Part shown: piece by piece, positions 17,231 through 25,141 of the stretch
Layout of the letters: each line of letters starts with the position of its first letter
How positions within the stretch are numbered: position 1 is the stretch's first letter
Origin: Streptococcaceae bacterium
Lineage (GTDB): Bacteria > Bacillota > Bacilli > Lactobacillales > Streptococcaceae
Length of the DNA: 34,312 nucleotides
Reading direction: 5' to 3'
NCBI GenBank assembly: GCA_031285775.1
Contig: JAITVN010000075.1
Location: 1 to 34,312 of the forward strand
Made by a program: the position numbers and the translations under genes
The notes under the pieces: generated by a model
Told to the model about the DNA's origin: nothing
The model's database searches: none
Seen by the model: the letters and a program-made list of their open reading frames with translations, nothing else

Positions 17231-18586
17231 TTACTTGATTTTCCTGACGTGGATGATCGTTTCCCCAATCGCAATAAATACTACTGCGCCAATCGTGATT
17301 GGCAGCTGAGCTTCTAATGTGGCTTTGTCAAACTGTAATGGCAAAGCTGTGAAAATAAGTGAAATGATGATGATGATCAATGGCAGCGCTGTATACATCA
17401 TCAGCCGAGCTGGACCGCCAGATACTTTGAAAGGACGAGCTGTATCAGGATCTGATTTTCTAAGTTTATAAAAGGCAGGAAAAACCGGGAGATACGAAAG
17501 CAGAAACAGCACCAAGTTCAGCGAGAAGAATGACCAGAATAAGTCTTCATTCGGAAGGAACGGCGCAATCAGAACCACCACTGAAGCAAAAATCCCGTTC
17601 ATCAGCGCTGCGCCAATTGGAATATCATTTGATTTCCTGCGCTTTGAAAAAAACTTCGGCATGTCGCCATTATCAGCCGCATAACATGCCACATTATTGA
17701 CGCCCATTGACCAGGAAGCCATGTTGCCGAATAAGGTAAGCAGGAAGAGGAAGGCAATGACACTGATAAAGATGCCGCCCTCTGTCCCTAGCATGGCCTG
17801 GAAAGAATCCACTAAGCCGCTACTGGTTGAGAGGTCAGCGGTCGGAATGGCCACGCCGATGCCGAAGGCCGAAAACATGTAAATTGCCGCAATCAGGACA
17901 CCACCGATGATAATCGCCTGCGGAATCTGCTTCTTGGGATTTTCCATGCTGTCTGCGAAAGTACAGATGACTTCGAAGCCCAGCAGGTTGAAGATGATGA
18001 CCGAGATAAAGGACAGACTGTTCAAATCAAAACTCGGCAGGAGTGAGGACACCGTGATAGGATTGGCAAAGCCTTTGGTGACCGCAAAATAGATGCCGAA
18101 ACCTCCCAGCATGACCGCCAGCAAAATTTTGATAGCCGCGCCGCCTTTGAGAATCCAGACGCTGTCACTGATCGGGAAAAGACTGATGAAGACAATTACC
18201 CAAATGAAGACCAGCTCAATGATCAGCGCCGTCATCGTATTAATTTCTATGCCGAAAATCGTCTGCAGTAGCTCAGGACAAAGCACCGCCAGCGACGCCA
18301 TCCAGAGCGGAAAGTTGACCCAGTAATACCAGGATGCCCGTGCGCCCCAGCGATGCCCGAAAGCTTTAGACACCCAGTCATATAAGCCGCCTTCCCCGAC
18401 ATAAGTGGTACCGAGTTCTGAAGTAATCAGCCCATAGGGAATCAGAAATGCAACAATGAGGACAATCCACCAGAAAAACATGGAATTCCCGATCGCCGCA
18501 ACTGGTGCGGCTGCTTCAGCGACAAAAACGACGCAGATAACTGAAAGCAGCACACTGAATAAATTGAATTTTTTCTTATTTTCCAT
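17231..18586 (-). CDS. aguD: Agmatine/putrescine antiporter (APC family)
   Basis: An amino acid-polyamine-organocation transporter of 451 aa with about twelve membrane segments. The first contains EAAAPVAAIGNS and the region after segment two has TSELGTTYVGEGGLYDW, typical of AguD. It imports agmatine in exchange for putrescine. The ORF track starts 5 codons early; I choose the ATG of MENKKKFN because AAGGA lies 7 nt before it. It lies 42 nt after the carbamoyltransferase gene in one operon; the next gene, aguA, is separated by a structured repeat. Confidence 0.93.
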   Translation of the reverse strand: MENKKKFNLFSVLLSVICVVFVAEAAAPVAAIGNSMFFWWIVLIVAFLIPYGLITSELGTTYVGEGGLYDWVSKAFGHRWGARASWYYWVNFPLWMASLAVLCPELLQTIFGIEINTMTALIIELVFIWVIVFISLFPISDSVWILKGGAAIKILLAVMLGGFGIYFAVTKGFANPITVSSLLPSFDLNSLSFISVIIFNLLGFEVICTFADSMENPKKQIPQAIIIGGVLIAAIYMFSAFGIGVAIPTADLSTSSGLVDSFQAMLGTEGGIFISVIAFLFLLTLFGNMASWSMGVNNVACYAADNGDMPKFFSKRRKSNDIPIGAALMNGIFASVVVLIAPFLPNEDLFWSFFSLNLVLFLLSYLPVFPAFYKLRKSDPDTARPFKVSGGPARLMMYTALPLIIIIISLIFTALPLQFDKATLEAQLPITIGAVVFIAIGETIIHVRKIK

Positions 18587-18628
18587 ACAAAGTTCCTTCA
18601 TTTGTAAGAATTCTACGAGCTTAAAATC

Positions 18629-19645
18629 CTACCTGCTTGCCATATATGCTTCCAAGTCCCCTTTCGCCTCGGCCTGGGCACTCAAATCAAATGGATTCTT
18701 GCGAGCATAATCGTCCAGTAGATACACTAGTAATCCGCGAATTGAGGTCAGACGATTCTCAGCTTCATCGAAACAGATAGAATTTGCACCATCAATCACC
18801 GCGTCAACTACTTCTTCACCTCTGGAAGCCGGCAGACAGTGCATGAATTTCGTCTCCGCGCCAGCCTTGGCCATCATTTCAGGCGTCACCTGATACTTCG
18901 GATAGAAAATCTTCATGCGCTCCTCTTCTGACAACTCGGCATCGTAAAGTCCGTACCAGACATCAGTGTAAAGAAAATCTGCACCAGCAATTGACTCAAT
19001 GTCGTCTGATATCGTGAAGCTTCCGCCCGAAATTTCACAGTTTGCCGCCAGTTTTGCCTGATTTTCTTCGCTTATTTGGAAACCTTTCGGCCCAAATTGA
19101 ACAAAATGCATCCCCATTTTCGTCGTAATAAGTCCTAATGAGTAGCAGACCTGAGTGGCGTCCCCTACAAAGACAACCTTGCAGTCTTCGAGTTTTTTCC
19201 CTGCTGGCAAATACTCAATCATCGTCACCAAATCACCCAATTCCTGCGTTGGATGATTGTAGTCAGACATACCGTTCAAAACTGGGATCGACGAATGTTT
19301 CGCCAGATTATCCACATCTACGTGACGGTCAACACGCGCCATAACAATGTCAAGCAATCTGGATAAAACTGTACTTGTGTCCTCAATTGTTTCATGTCCG
19401 CCCAGCTGAATCTGTCCTGGCGCCAAGTACTCTGCGTGACCGCCTAGCTGTGTCATTGCAGTTTCAAAAGAAACTCGCGTACGCGTTGATGTCTGCTGGA
19501 AAATCATTCCCAGCGATTTATTCTTTAACAGCGGGGGATAGTAACCATTCTTGATGGTTGATTTAATTTTCAGGGAAATGTTCACAATGTCCAGAATCTC
19601 TTCTTTTGTGTAAGTTTCCGTGGTGATAAAGTCGCGCTTGCTCAT
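18629..19645 (-). CDS. aguB: Putrescine carbamoyltransferase
   Basis: Phosphorolyses N-carbamoylputrescine to putrescine and carbamoyl phosphate. The 338-aa protein carries the carbamoyl-phosphate motif STRTR (53-57), HPTQELGD and [10 protein letters not shown]. It is very close, from memory, to enterococcal PTC along its whole length (for example [19 protein letters not shown]), which separates it from ornithine carbamoyltransferase. The track's first codon is a TTG; the ATG two codons later has AGGAGGT 7 nt before it and is the start. First gene of the agu operon, with a consensus promoter and cre site. Also known as ptcA. Confidence 0.95.
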   Translation of the reverse strand: MSKRDFITTETYTKEEILDIVNISLKIKSTIKNGYYPPLLKNKSLGMIFQQTSTRTRVSFETAMTQLGGHAEYLAPGQIQLGGHETIEDTSTVLSRLLDIVMARVDRHVDVDNLAKHSSIPVLNGMSDYNHPTQELGDLVTMIEYLPAGKKLEDCKVVFVGDATQVCYSLGLITTKMGMHFVQFGPKGFQISEENQAKLAANCEISGGSFTISDDIESIAGADFLYTDVWYGLYDAELSEEERMKIFYPKYQVTPEMMAKAGAETKFMHCLPASRGEEVVDAVIDGANSICFDEAENRLTSIRGLLVYLLDDYARKNPFDLSAQAEAKGDLEAYMASR

Positions 19646-19678
19646 TTGCAAGACCTCCTGTTTTTATTGTCTAATGAC

Positions 19679-19707
19679 ATGATACCGCTTTCTTCATAAT
19701 GTGTCAA
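19679..19707 (-). promoter_or_regulatory. agu operon promoter
   Basis: Minus-strand TTGACA, exactly 17 nt, TATCAT, about 35 nt ahead of the aguB start. Confidence 0.8.
19680..19693 (-). promoter_or_regulatory. cre site (CcpA operator) over the agu -10
   Basis: Minus-strand AGAAAGCGGTATCA matches the cre consensus TGWAANCGNTNWCA at every fixed position but the first. It overlaps the -10 box, a position that represses in Gram-positive bacteria. Carbon catabolite repression of agmatine use is established in L. lactis. Confidence 0.7.
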
Positions 19708-19985
19708 CTATTTATTAAGAACATATTAAATTTTTACATAATTGCTTCAATTTTCTTTCCCTTCTTAATAAATTATGTAAACTTCCCATTCCTTATAACC
19801 ACACGGGTTTTCATCATAAACCATAAAATCACGAGTTTTATTTTTTCATATTGAATGAGTTTTCTTTTATTATTCATTTTTATAATCTAATATTCAGAAA
19901 ATAATAAATATTGCAATATCAAGCTTTTTCACATCTGGAAAATACTTTTCCTACATTTTCTACAAAACTTCCGAAATAAAAATGA

Positions 19986-20004
19986 TATACTTATGTATAT
20001 ACAT
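19986..20004 (+). promoter_or_regulatory. mazEF promoter -10 and autoregulatory palindrome
   Basis: A TATACT -10 box is followed at once by the perfect 12-bp palindrome ATGTATATACAT (19993-20004), which covers the expected transcription start. This is where an antitoxin would bind to repress its own operon. No good -35 is visible. Confidence 0.55.
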
Positions 20005-20018
20005 TCAAAGGAGCAAAG

Positions 20019-20279
20019 ATGTCTGAAATACAAATCAAATCTTGGGGGAACAGCGCTGCAATTCGTCTGAATAAAGAAATTTTAGGTGCGCTTGGTGCAA
20101 AAATCGGCGATGATCTTGATGTCAAGCTTTTCAATCAGACACTGACACTTAAACTCAAAACAAATCAAAGTTTAGATGAGCTGTTCAAAGGTTACTATGG
20201 CACACCTGAGAGCTACGACATGCTTTTTGAGCATCAGAACTGGCTAGAAATGCAGCCTGAAGGAGAGGAGTTATGGTAA
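20019..20279 (+). CDS. mazE: MazE-type antitoxin (AbrB/SpoVT fold)
   Basis: An 86-aa protein with the N-terminal swapped-hairpin DNA-binding domain typical of MazE/PemI (IKSWGNSAAIRLNKEIL, then GDDLDV). The acidic, aromatic C-terminus (YDMLFEHQNWLE) should bind and block the toxin. It begins at ATG with AAAGGAG 5 nt before, and its last codons overlap the toxin gene by 7 nt. It probably represses its own promoter together with the toxin, at the palindrome upstream. The pair sits alone between the agu operon and an ABC operon, a common place for a mobile addiction module. Confidence 0.88.
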   Translation: MSEIQIKSWGNSAAIRLNKEILGALGAKIGDDLDVKLFNQTLTLKLKTNQSLDELFKGYYGTPESYDMLFEHQNWLEMQPEGEELW

Positions 20280-20614
20280 GTGAATACCGGCCCATGCAAG
20301 GCGACATTGTCCTTGTCAGATACCTCTCAACTCTCGGCCGAGAAGACTACGATGAACGGCCTGGCTTAATTATCAGCAATGACAAACTCTCAGAAACCAC
20401 CCCATTTGTCTGGATCGTCCCCATATCCAGCGGTAAATATTTTCATCCCTTTCATGTCAATTTGAACCACTACACCAGAACAAGGGGAACAATACTACTA
20501 GAGCAACAACTTTCGATTGATTATTTCTATCACAAGCTGACTTTTGTAGAAAAACTACCTCAGAATCTTCTAGACGAGGTTCTGCATCTGTTGACACTGA
20601 TCGCTAGCCAGTAA
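20273..20614 (+). CDS. mazF: MazF/PemK family toxin
   Basis: A 113-aa protein of the MazF/PemK endoribonuclease family, which cleaves mRNA at short sequence motifs and stops growth. Family features are QGDIVLVRYLST near residue 10, DERPGLIISND, the VPISSG strand and the hydrophobic C-terminal helix. The ATG overlaps the antitoxin stop (ATGGTAA) with a strong GGAGAGGAG before it, so translation is coupled. Length is normal for the family. The cleavage site cannot be told from sequence. Confidence 0.88.
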   Translation: MVSEYRPMQGDIVLVRYLSTLGREDYDERPGLIISNDKLSETTPFVWIVPISSGKYFHPFHVNLNHYTRTRGTILLEQQLSIDYFYHKLTFVEKLPQNLLDEVLHLLTLIASQ

Positions 20615-20700
20615 AGCGACATTGGGTCATCATTTCTTAGAATTAACCAAAAGTTCATCTTCAAAATTAGACATTATATTAATTTCAATAGATTTTATAA

Positions 20701-20729
20701 AAACCAGCCCTTTTACAGCGGCTGGTTTT
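20701..20729. terminator. Terminator between mazF and the ABC operon
   Basis: Stem AACCAGCC/GGCTGGTT with a 10-nt loop. T-runs follow on both strands, longer on the minus strand. Confidence 0.65.
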
Positions 20730-20741
20730 CACAATTTGAAC

Positions 20742-20840
20742 TTAATTTTTTTCTCTGCTCAATAATTCTTTTTTCTGAATCAGAAAGCCCTTTCGAGAAT
20801 AGCACAGGTCATATTCTGCAGCATAATGAGTCACGATCAT
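20742..20840 (-). pseudogene. Possible coding remnant beyond the ABC permease gene
   Basis: One minus-strand frame encodes MIVTHYAAEYDLCYSRKG and a further 14 residues, ending TAA. Composition looks protein-like, and the frame continues upstream of the methionine into the end of the permease gene. There is no ribosome binding site and I cannot name a family; a fragment of a lost gene is the likeliest reading. It may be chance. Confidence 0.2.
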
Positions 20841-20865
20841 TGAGGAAAACCCGACTTTCTCATCA

Positions 20866-21621
20866 CTAAACTGCCTTCTTGTAAAGAAAATCAGCAATAA
20901 CAAAACCGAGCACGGTAATTACAGTCATCCAAATGAGCGCCGTCCAGAGTTCCTGTCCCACTGGCTGCTGATTCAGCAAATTTCGAATGGCATTTGTAAT
21001 AGAAGTCAATGGTTGATTCTCTGCAAACCAGCGTACAGGTCCAGGCATCGTCTTGGTCGGCACGAAGGCTGAGGACAACATGGGCAGGAAAGTCAGCGGA
21101 TAAGCTAATGCACTCGCGCCAGTCATAGACTTGGCCAAGATTCCAGGAATGGCATTGAGCCAAGTTAAGGCTAAAGTCAAGAATAAAAACAGTCCAATCA
21201 CAGAAAGCCAAGCGCCAATTCCAGCCCCTGTGCGAAATCCCATCAGCAAAGCCAGACCAATGATTATGGCGAACGAAATCATGTTGGAAATCAACGAAGT
21301 CAACACATGCGCCCAGAGAAAGCTTGAAGAGCGAATCGGCATAGATTTCACGCGCGCAAACATTCCCTTTTGTCTATCTTCGAAAAGACGATAACCCACA
21401 TAAGAGGTCCCCATCGCTGCAGCCATAATCAAAATTCCAGGTAATAAGTAATTAATATATGCAGTACCACTGCCTAGTGATGCCTTAATTGAACCGCCGA
21501 AAACATAGACGAAGAGTATCATAAAAGCAACCGGCATCATCACCGTAGTAATAATTGTATCGGCGCTGCGCGTAATATGCTTCATCGTCCGACCAAATAA
21601 TATTGTTGTATCCCTAACCAT
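20866..21621 (-). CDS. ABC-2 type transporter permease (DrrB-like)
   Basis: A 251-aa ABC-2 permease with about six membrane segments, including the N-terminal amphipathic region RSADTIITTVMMPVAFMIL, the loop FEDRQKGMFARVKSMPI and a late MLSSAFVPTKTMPGPVRWFAENQPLT-type segment characteristic of daunorubicin/drug exporters. It pairs with the ATPase gene immediately upstream: the ATPase stop and the permease ATG lie 1 nt apart, with GGAGG before the ATG. Together they should form a homodimeric exporter for a drug or lipid-like compound; the substrate is unknown. Likely under PadR control as the last gene of its operon. Confidence 0.92.
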   Translation of the reverse strand: MVRDTTILFGRTMKHITRSADTIITTVMMPVAFMILFVYVFGGSIKASLGSGTAYINYLLPGILIMAAAMGTSYVGYRLFEDRQKGMFARVKSMPIRSSSFLWAHVLTSLISNMISFAIIIGLALLMGFRTGAGIGAWLSVIGLFLFLTLALTWLNAIPGILAKSMTGASALAYPLTFLPMLSSAFVPTKTMPGPVRWFAENQPLTSITNAIRNLLNQQPVGQELWTALIWMTVITVLGFVIADFLYKKAV

Positions 21622-21622
21622 T

Positions 21623-22426
21623 TTAGTTTCCTCCTTCTGCTGCTGTATCTACATCTGTAGAGTCAGATTTCTTTGAGACAATATTTAGAAAAATGTCTTC
21701 AAGCGTCGGCTGTTTTTCAACCATTTCAATTTTCGGCGCCGGAATCAACTTCTTCAACTCATCAAAAGTTCCCAGCGCCACAATCTTACCCTCATGCAGG
21801 ATAGCAATATGCTCAGCCAACTTTTCCGCCTCTTCCAAATACTGTGTCGTCAAGAAGAAGGTCGTTCCGCCGTCTTTGAGCTTCTCGATGAGATCATAAA
21901 CCTCGTTTCGCGCCTCAGGATCCAGCCCCGTCGTTGGTTCATCCAAAAAAATTACGGCTGGCGCGCCAATCATCGACATCGCCACATCAATCCGCCGCCG
22001 CATCCCGCCAGAGTATGTAGCCAATGGTTTATCAGCTGCCTCAGTTAAACTAACCTTTTCCAGCATTTCGACCGCCACTTTTTTAGCTTCGGGGACTTTG
22101 CGGAGTTTGGCAATAAGCTCCAAATTCTCACGACCTGTGAGCACATCGTCCACAGCCGCGAACTGCCCAGTGAGGCTGAAAGACTGCCGTACCTTCATTG
22201 CCTCTTTCAGCGTATCAAAGCCATGTACCTTGATTTCTCCAGCATCTTGCCTCAGCAACGTTGCCATCATGTTGATCATTGTGGTCTTGCCCGCACCATT
22301 TGAACCCAGCAGAGCGAAAATCTCACCCTTCTCAACCTTCAAATCCACTCCACGCAGCACTTCCTTTGTTGACTTTTTTGTGGTAAAGGACTTTTTCAAA
22401 CCTGATACCTCAATTATGTATTCCAT
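21623..22426 (-). CDS. ABC transporter ATP-binding protein (DrrA-like)
   Basis: A 267-aa ABC ATPase with Walker A GSNGAGKTT (41-49), signature YSGGMRRRID, Walker B VIFLDEPTTGLD and the D-loop/H-loop region LTTQYLEEAEKLA. The signature and the C-terminal tail (TLEDIFLNI) are typical of the DrrA subfamily of drug-export ATPases. It powers the permease encoded next. The start is ATG with AGAAGGT about 8 nt before. A 74-nt gap upstream contains a hairpin at the end of the DUF1048 gene and an operator-like motif shared with the padR promoter. Confidence 0.94.
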   Translation of the reverse strand: MEYIIEVSGLKKSFTTKKSTKEVLRGVDLKVEKGEIFALLGSNGAGKTTMINMMATLLRQDAGEIKVHGFDTLKEAMKVRQSFSLTGQFAAVDDVLTGRENLELIAKLRKVPEAKKVAVEMLEKVSLTEAADKPLATYSGGMRRRIDVAMSMIGAPAVIFLDEPTTGLDPEARNEVYDLIEKLKDGGTTFFLTTQYLEEAEKLAEHIAILHEGKIVALGTFDELKKLIPAPKIEMVEKQPTLEDIFLNIVSKKSDSTDVDTAAEGGN

Positions 22427-22460
22427 TTGTATCTACCTTCTACTTCTCATCACTGAATAT

Positions 22461-22473
22461 AAGTACTACTTAC
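22461..22473. promoter_or_regulatory. Candidate PadR operator, internal copy
   Basis: The plus strand holds GTACTACTTACTA (22463-22475), matching GTACTACTAACTA at the padR promoter in 12 of 13 positions; the core AAGTA-C-TACTT is an inverted repeat. It lies in the gap before the ABC ATPase gene, next to a TATATT that could serve as a -10. A flanking CATCACT/AGTGATG inverted repeat surrounds it. Confidence 0.45.
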
Positions 22474-22500
22474 TAGTGATGCTAAATTTAAGAGATGAAA

Positions 22501-22845
22501 TCATCTCTTCGCAAAATAATCATTCAGAGCCTGACGGTGTTTGTCCAGCCAGTTGATATTGCCATTTTCCCGACCGAAGAAAGCATCACAGAACTCAGCC
22601 ACATCGCCGCTCACAACATCTTTGACTGGAAGACCGTCCAGCACTGAAAGCTCGAACAATTCCAGCAAATCATTAAATCGCTGCCAGTCATTGTTGATAA
22701 GTCCAACATTATAACAGTAACTCTGAATTGACTTGTAAACCTTCTCATAATCATCCGGCAGCGCCTTTACGCGCGCCTGAAGCTCACGGTAGTCTTTCTT
22801 CTCTTCGCGCCAATTTTTCCCAAAAACCGTTTCTAAAATCGCCAT
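22501..22845 (-). CDS. DUF1048 family protein (second of a pair)
   Basis: A 114-aa soluble helical protein of the DUF1048 family, which typically accompanies PadR regulators and ABC exporters in Firmicutes; its function is unknown. It contains LQARVKALPDDYEKVYKSIQ, parallel to EARAKALPADYFEDYKQMK in the neighbouring protein, so the two are paralogues from a duplication. The track's first codon is TTG; the ATG four codons later (MAILETVFG) starts just after the previous stop and has GGAAA before it. Its stop codon is part of a perfect 8-bp hairpin AGAGATGA/TCATCTCT. Confidence 0.82.
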   Translation of the reverse strand: MAILETVFGKNWREEKKDYRELQARVKALPDDYEKVYKSIQSYCYNVGLINNDWQRFNDLLELFELSVLDGLPVKDVVSGDVAEFCDAFFGRENGNINWLDKHRQALNDYFAKR

Positions 22846-22846
22846 T

Positions 22847-23185
22847 TCATTTTCCAACTTTCTTATTCAGCTTTTCACGCTGCTTACTCTCCCAAGTATT
22901 CTTGTCCGCCATGTCATCAAGGAAAGCTGCCACATCTGGCCCCGTCACATCCGTCACCTTTCGGCCTTCCGCCGCCAACTCCTCAAGCATATCAAGCACA
23001 TGATCAAAAACAAACTTAATGTCGCGCCACTTACTTATTCCAGTCAGCCAAATATACTTCTTCATCTGCTTATAGTCTTCGAAATAGTCCGCCGGCAGAG
23101 CTTTAGCACGCGCCTCAAACGCTCGCCAAACCTTTTTTTCCTCAAGACCTAACGCACGGTCAAATAAGTTCCTTTTCTCAGCCAT
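22847..23185 (-). CDS. DUF1048 family protein (first of a pair)
   Basis: A 112-aa DUF1048 paralogue of the following gene. It is helical and charged, with a central KALPADYFEDYKQMKKYIW and the C-terminal domain GPDVAAFLDDMADKN. The ORF track begins at a GTG that overlaps the ribosome binding site AAAGGAG; I prefer the ATG of MAEKRNLF, 11 nt after that site. It starts 4 nt beyond the padR stop codon, so padR and this gene are co-translated. A role as PadR partner or exporter accessory is inferred from context only. Confidence 0.82.
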   Translation of the reverse strand: MAEKRNLFDRALGLEEKKVWRAFEARAKALPADYFEDYKQMKKYIWLTGISKWRDIKFVFDHVLDMLEELAAEGRKVTDVTGPDVAAFLDDMADKNTWESKQREKLNKKVGK

Positions 23186-23189
23186 AATA

Positions 23190-23552
23190 TTATTCACTCC
23201 TTTGTGTTACAGAATAGTCAACCGACACATGGGCTGGCTTACGCAACTCTTCAATTTTCTCGGAGACAAAGTCCCACTTTTGCCAGAATTTACTCAACTC
23301 AGCCTTCCCCGCCTCATTTAACCTATAGAACTTACGCGGCGGTCCCTGCGTTGACTTACGCTTCTCTATATCAACCAGACCATTCTTTTCCAGCCGCATC
23401 GTAATCGTATAGACAGTCCCCTCAACAATGTCAGTGAACCCGAGATCCCGCAATTTCTGTGTAATCTCATAACCATAAGTCTCGCCACGGCTAATTATCT
23501 CTAACACACAGCCTTCCAGCGACCCTTTTAACATTTCTGTGATATCTTCCAT
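23190..23552 (-). CDS. PadR family transcriptional regulator
   Basis: A 120-aa PadR winged-helix repressor: EMLKGSLEGCVLEIISRGETYGYEI opens the helix-turn-helix, EGTVYTITMRLEKNGLV is the recognition helix and wing, and RKFYRLNEAGKAEL ends the domain, followed by a dimerisation helix. The track starts 11 codons early; the ATG of MEDITEML has GAAAGGAAA upstream. It is the first gene of padR-DUF1048-DUF1048-ABC-ABC. A strong promoter precedes it with an inverted repeat over the start site, so autorepression relieved by a drug ligand, as in LmrR of L. lactis, is the expected logic. Confidence 0.92.
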   Translation of the reverse strand: MEDITEMLKGSLEGCVLEIISRGETYGYEITQKLRDLGFTDIVEGTVYTITMRLEKNGLVDIEKRKSTQGPPRKFYRLNEAGKAELSKFWQKWDFVSEKIEELRKPAHVSVDYSVTQRSE

Positions 23553-23594
23553 CTTATAATTTCCTTTCGCAGTATTTTGTATCAACGATATTCT

Positions 23595-23643
23595 GTACTA
23601 CTAACTACAGGTATATAATAACACAGACTACTGAACTTGTCAA
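23595..23643 (-). promoter_or_regulatory. padR operon promoter with operator-like repeat
   Basis: Minus-strand TTGACA (23638-23643), 17 nt, TATTAT (23615-23620). Just downstream, over the expected start site, lies CTGTA-N8-TACAG, containing the motif GTACTACTAACTA (plus-strand sense) that recurs before the ABC ATPase gene. Confidence 0.75.
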
Positions 23644-23728
23644 CTAATAAGTATCACAAAATAGCCATTTTTTACCATAATCGTGAAACTCCTTGATACA
23701 CAAGTATCTCCTTCTTAACAATATCAAT

Positions 23729-23818
23729 TCATCTGTCCATTTTCCCAACCATTTTTCCTAGAAAATGTTTTCTGAACTCATTTAAAGAATCAAAAGCTAG
23801 AGAAGTGGAATAATTCAT
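23729..23818 (-). CDS. Possible 29-aa small ORF with strong ribosome binding site
   Basis: ATG at 23818 is preceded by GGAGGG and AGGA about 4-10 nt upstream. The frame encodes 29 residues (MNYSTSLAFDSLNEFRKHF...GKMDR) to a TGA; the same frame continues open for 18 codons after it (IDIVKKEILVYQGVSRLW), hinting at a longer ancestral protein with a nonsense mutation. No family is recognised. The rest of 23644-23940 shows only a small hairpin (GATAC-TTGT-GTATC). Confidence 0.25.
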   Translation of the reverse strand: MNYSTSLAFDSLNEFRKHFLGKMVGKMDR

Positions 23819-23940
23819 TTCCTGCTCCCTCCAAAGAAAGTAAAGTGACTTCTAAGCGCCGAAACGATGAGATTCTGCTTGGCTCAGAAGATTCTTTCTC
23901 TGTCTAAGAATTGCGGATTCACAACCAAATAGAATCAACT

Positions 23941-23977
23941 AAAAAGCCCGAATTTCCATACAAAATTCGAACTTTTT
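23941..23977. terminator. Terminator after the radA-PIN/TRAM operon
   Basis: Imperfect stem AAAAAG..CGAATTT / AAATTCG..CTTTTT with a 7-nt loop, T-rich on either strand. It lies just beyond the stop of the PIN/TRAM gene. Confidence 0.6.
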
Positions 23978-24009
23978 CAGATTTTAGAACTATAGCAGAT
24001 TCTTAAGAA

Positions 24010-25068
24010 TTATTTCTTAACCTCCGCAAAAATCATCCGGCCTGCACTGGTCTGCAATACTTTTGTGACAGTTGACGTCACAGTTTTACCAATCAGGCGA
24101 TCGGTGTCTTCAATGACAACCATTGTGCCGTCCGGTAAATATGCGATACCTTGATGACGCTCAGTTCCTTCTTTAACAATGACAACCGACAAATCTTCAC
24201 CAACCATAACTTGCTGCTTGACCGCATTAGCCAAATCATTGATATTCAGCACTTTGATGCCTTGTATTTCAGCCAGTTTATTAAGATTAAAATCATTGGT
24301 CACGAGTTTTGCGCCTTTTTCGTTCGCATAACGCAAAAGTTTTGCATCAACCTCTTTCAGGTCTTTATAATCCAAATCAGAAATCACAACTTCATTACGA
24401 ATGGCATTAACCAAATCGAGACCGCGACGTCCCTTCGCCCGCTTCAATGCATCGTTTGAATCCGACAAAGTCTGAAGTTCCAGCAAAACAAAATTAGGTA
24501 CAATAATCTGTCCATCCAAAAACCCAGTTTTGATAATGTCGAAAACGCGACCGTCTATAATAACACTGGTATCAAGCAATTTCATATTTGTTTCAGAACT
24601 CGGAAGTGTTGCTGCATCTACAGCATTTATCTTCTTCCCTTGACGGAAAATCGTTCGCACAATATCTTCTCCGCGACGGTAAAAAATAATATAACCCAGA
24701 TAACCAAGCACAATAATAACTAATGCTGCAAGAACATTGGACAAAATTGGAATATTCAACATGGTGATTGGAAAACTTATCAAAAGTCCAACCAGTAAAC
24801 CAAGTATTACCCCGATAACGGTATAAATACTTTTTGACAAATTTAGTCCTGCAACCATATTATCAATGTGCTTCAGCCCAGCCAAGATAGAGTTCATCAA
24901 GAAAAATATTATCACTAAAAAAATAAATGCGCCAATAATTCCATTTAGCCACTGATGATTCCAACTTGCATGCTGCTGGCCAAACAGCTCCCAAAATGCT
25001 GGAAGAGCTGCTATACCAACTGATGCGCCGATAATTGCTGCAAGGACGTACACAATAATACGTCTCAT
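24010..25068 (-). CDS. PIN and TRAM domain membrane protein (YacL-like)
   Basis: A 352-aa protein with four N-terminal membrane segments (about 5-25, 42-62, 82-103, 109-130), a PIN nuclease-like domain starting at KLLDTSVIIDGRVFD (acidic residues Asp166 and Asp172), and a C-terminal TRAM domain (about 288-350, VGEDLSVVIVKEG to GRMIFAEVKK). It resembles B. subtilis YacL, whose cellular role is poorly defined; the PIN fold suggests RNA cleavage at the membrane. ATG start with GAGAGGT upstream. It lies 73 nt after radA on the same strand, the order seen in other Firmicutes, so co-transcription is likely. Confidence 0.93.
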   Translation of the reverse strand: MRRIIVYVLAAIIGASVGIAALPAFWELFGQQHASWNHQWLNGIIGAFIFLVIIFFLMNSILAGLKHIDNMVAGLNLSKSIYTVIGVILGLLVGLLISFPITMLNIPILSNVLAALVIIVLGYLGYIIFYRRGEDIVRTIFRQGKKINAVDAATLPSSETNMKLLDTSVIIDGRVFDIIKTGFLDGQIIVPNFVLLELQTLSDSNDALKRAKGRRGLDLVNAIRNEVVISDLDYKDLKEVDAKLLRYANEKGAKLVTNDFNLNKLAEIQGIKVLNINDLANAVKQQVMVGEDLSVVIVKEGTERHQGIAYLPDGTMVVIEDTDRLIGKTVTSTVTKVLQTSAGRMIFAEVKK

Positions 25069-25141
25069 ATGAAAAAAACCTCTCTTTTTATATTTTTATA
25101 ATACTTTGCTTATTATAACACAAATTACGCAACTAAGTCTC

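Larger units (their letters stand above)
19646..20018. other. Divergent intergenic region between agu and mazEF
   Basis: About 370 nt, very AT-rich in the middle. It holds the agu promoter and cre site on the left and the toxin-antitoxin promoter and palindrome on the right. No aguR-type regulator gene or remnant was seen. The central 200 nt shows nothing I can name. Confidence 0.6.

Noticed and set aside
18629-19645. Ornithine carbamoyltransferase
   Set aside because: The close match to enterococcal putrescine carbamoyltransferase and the agu gene context fit the putrescine enzyme better.
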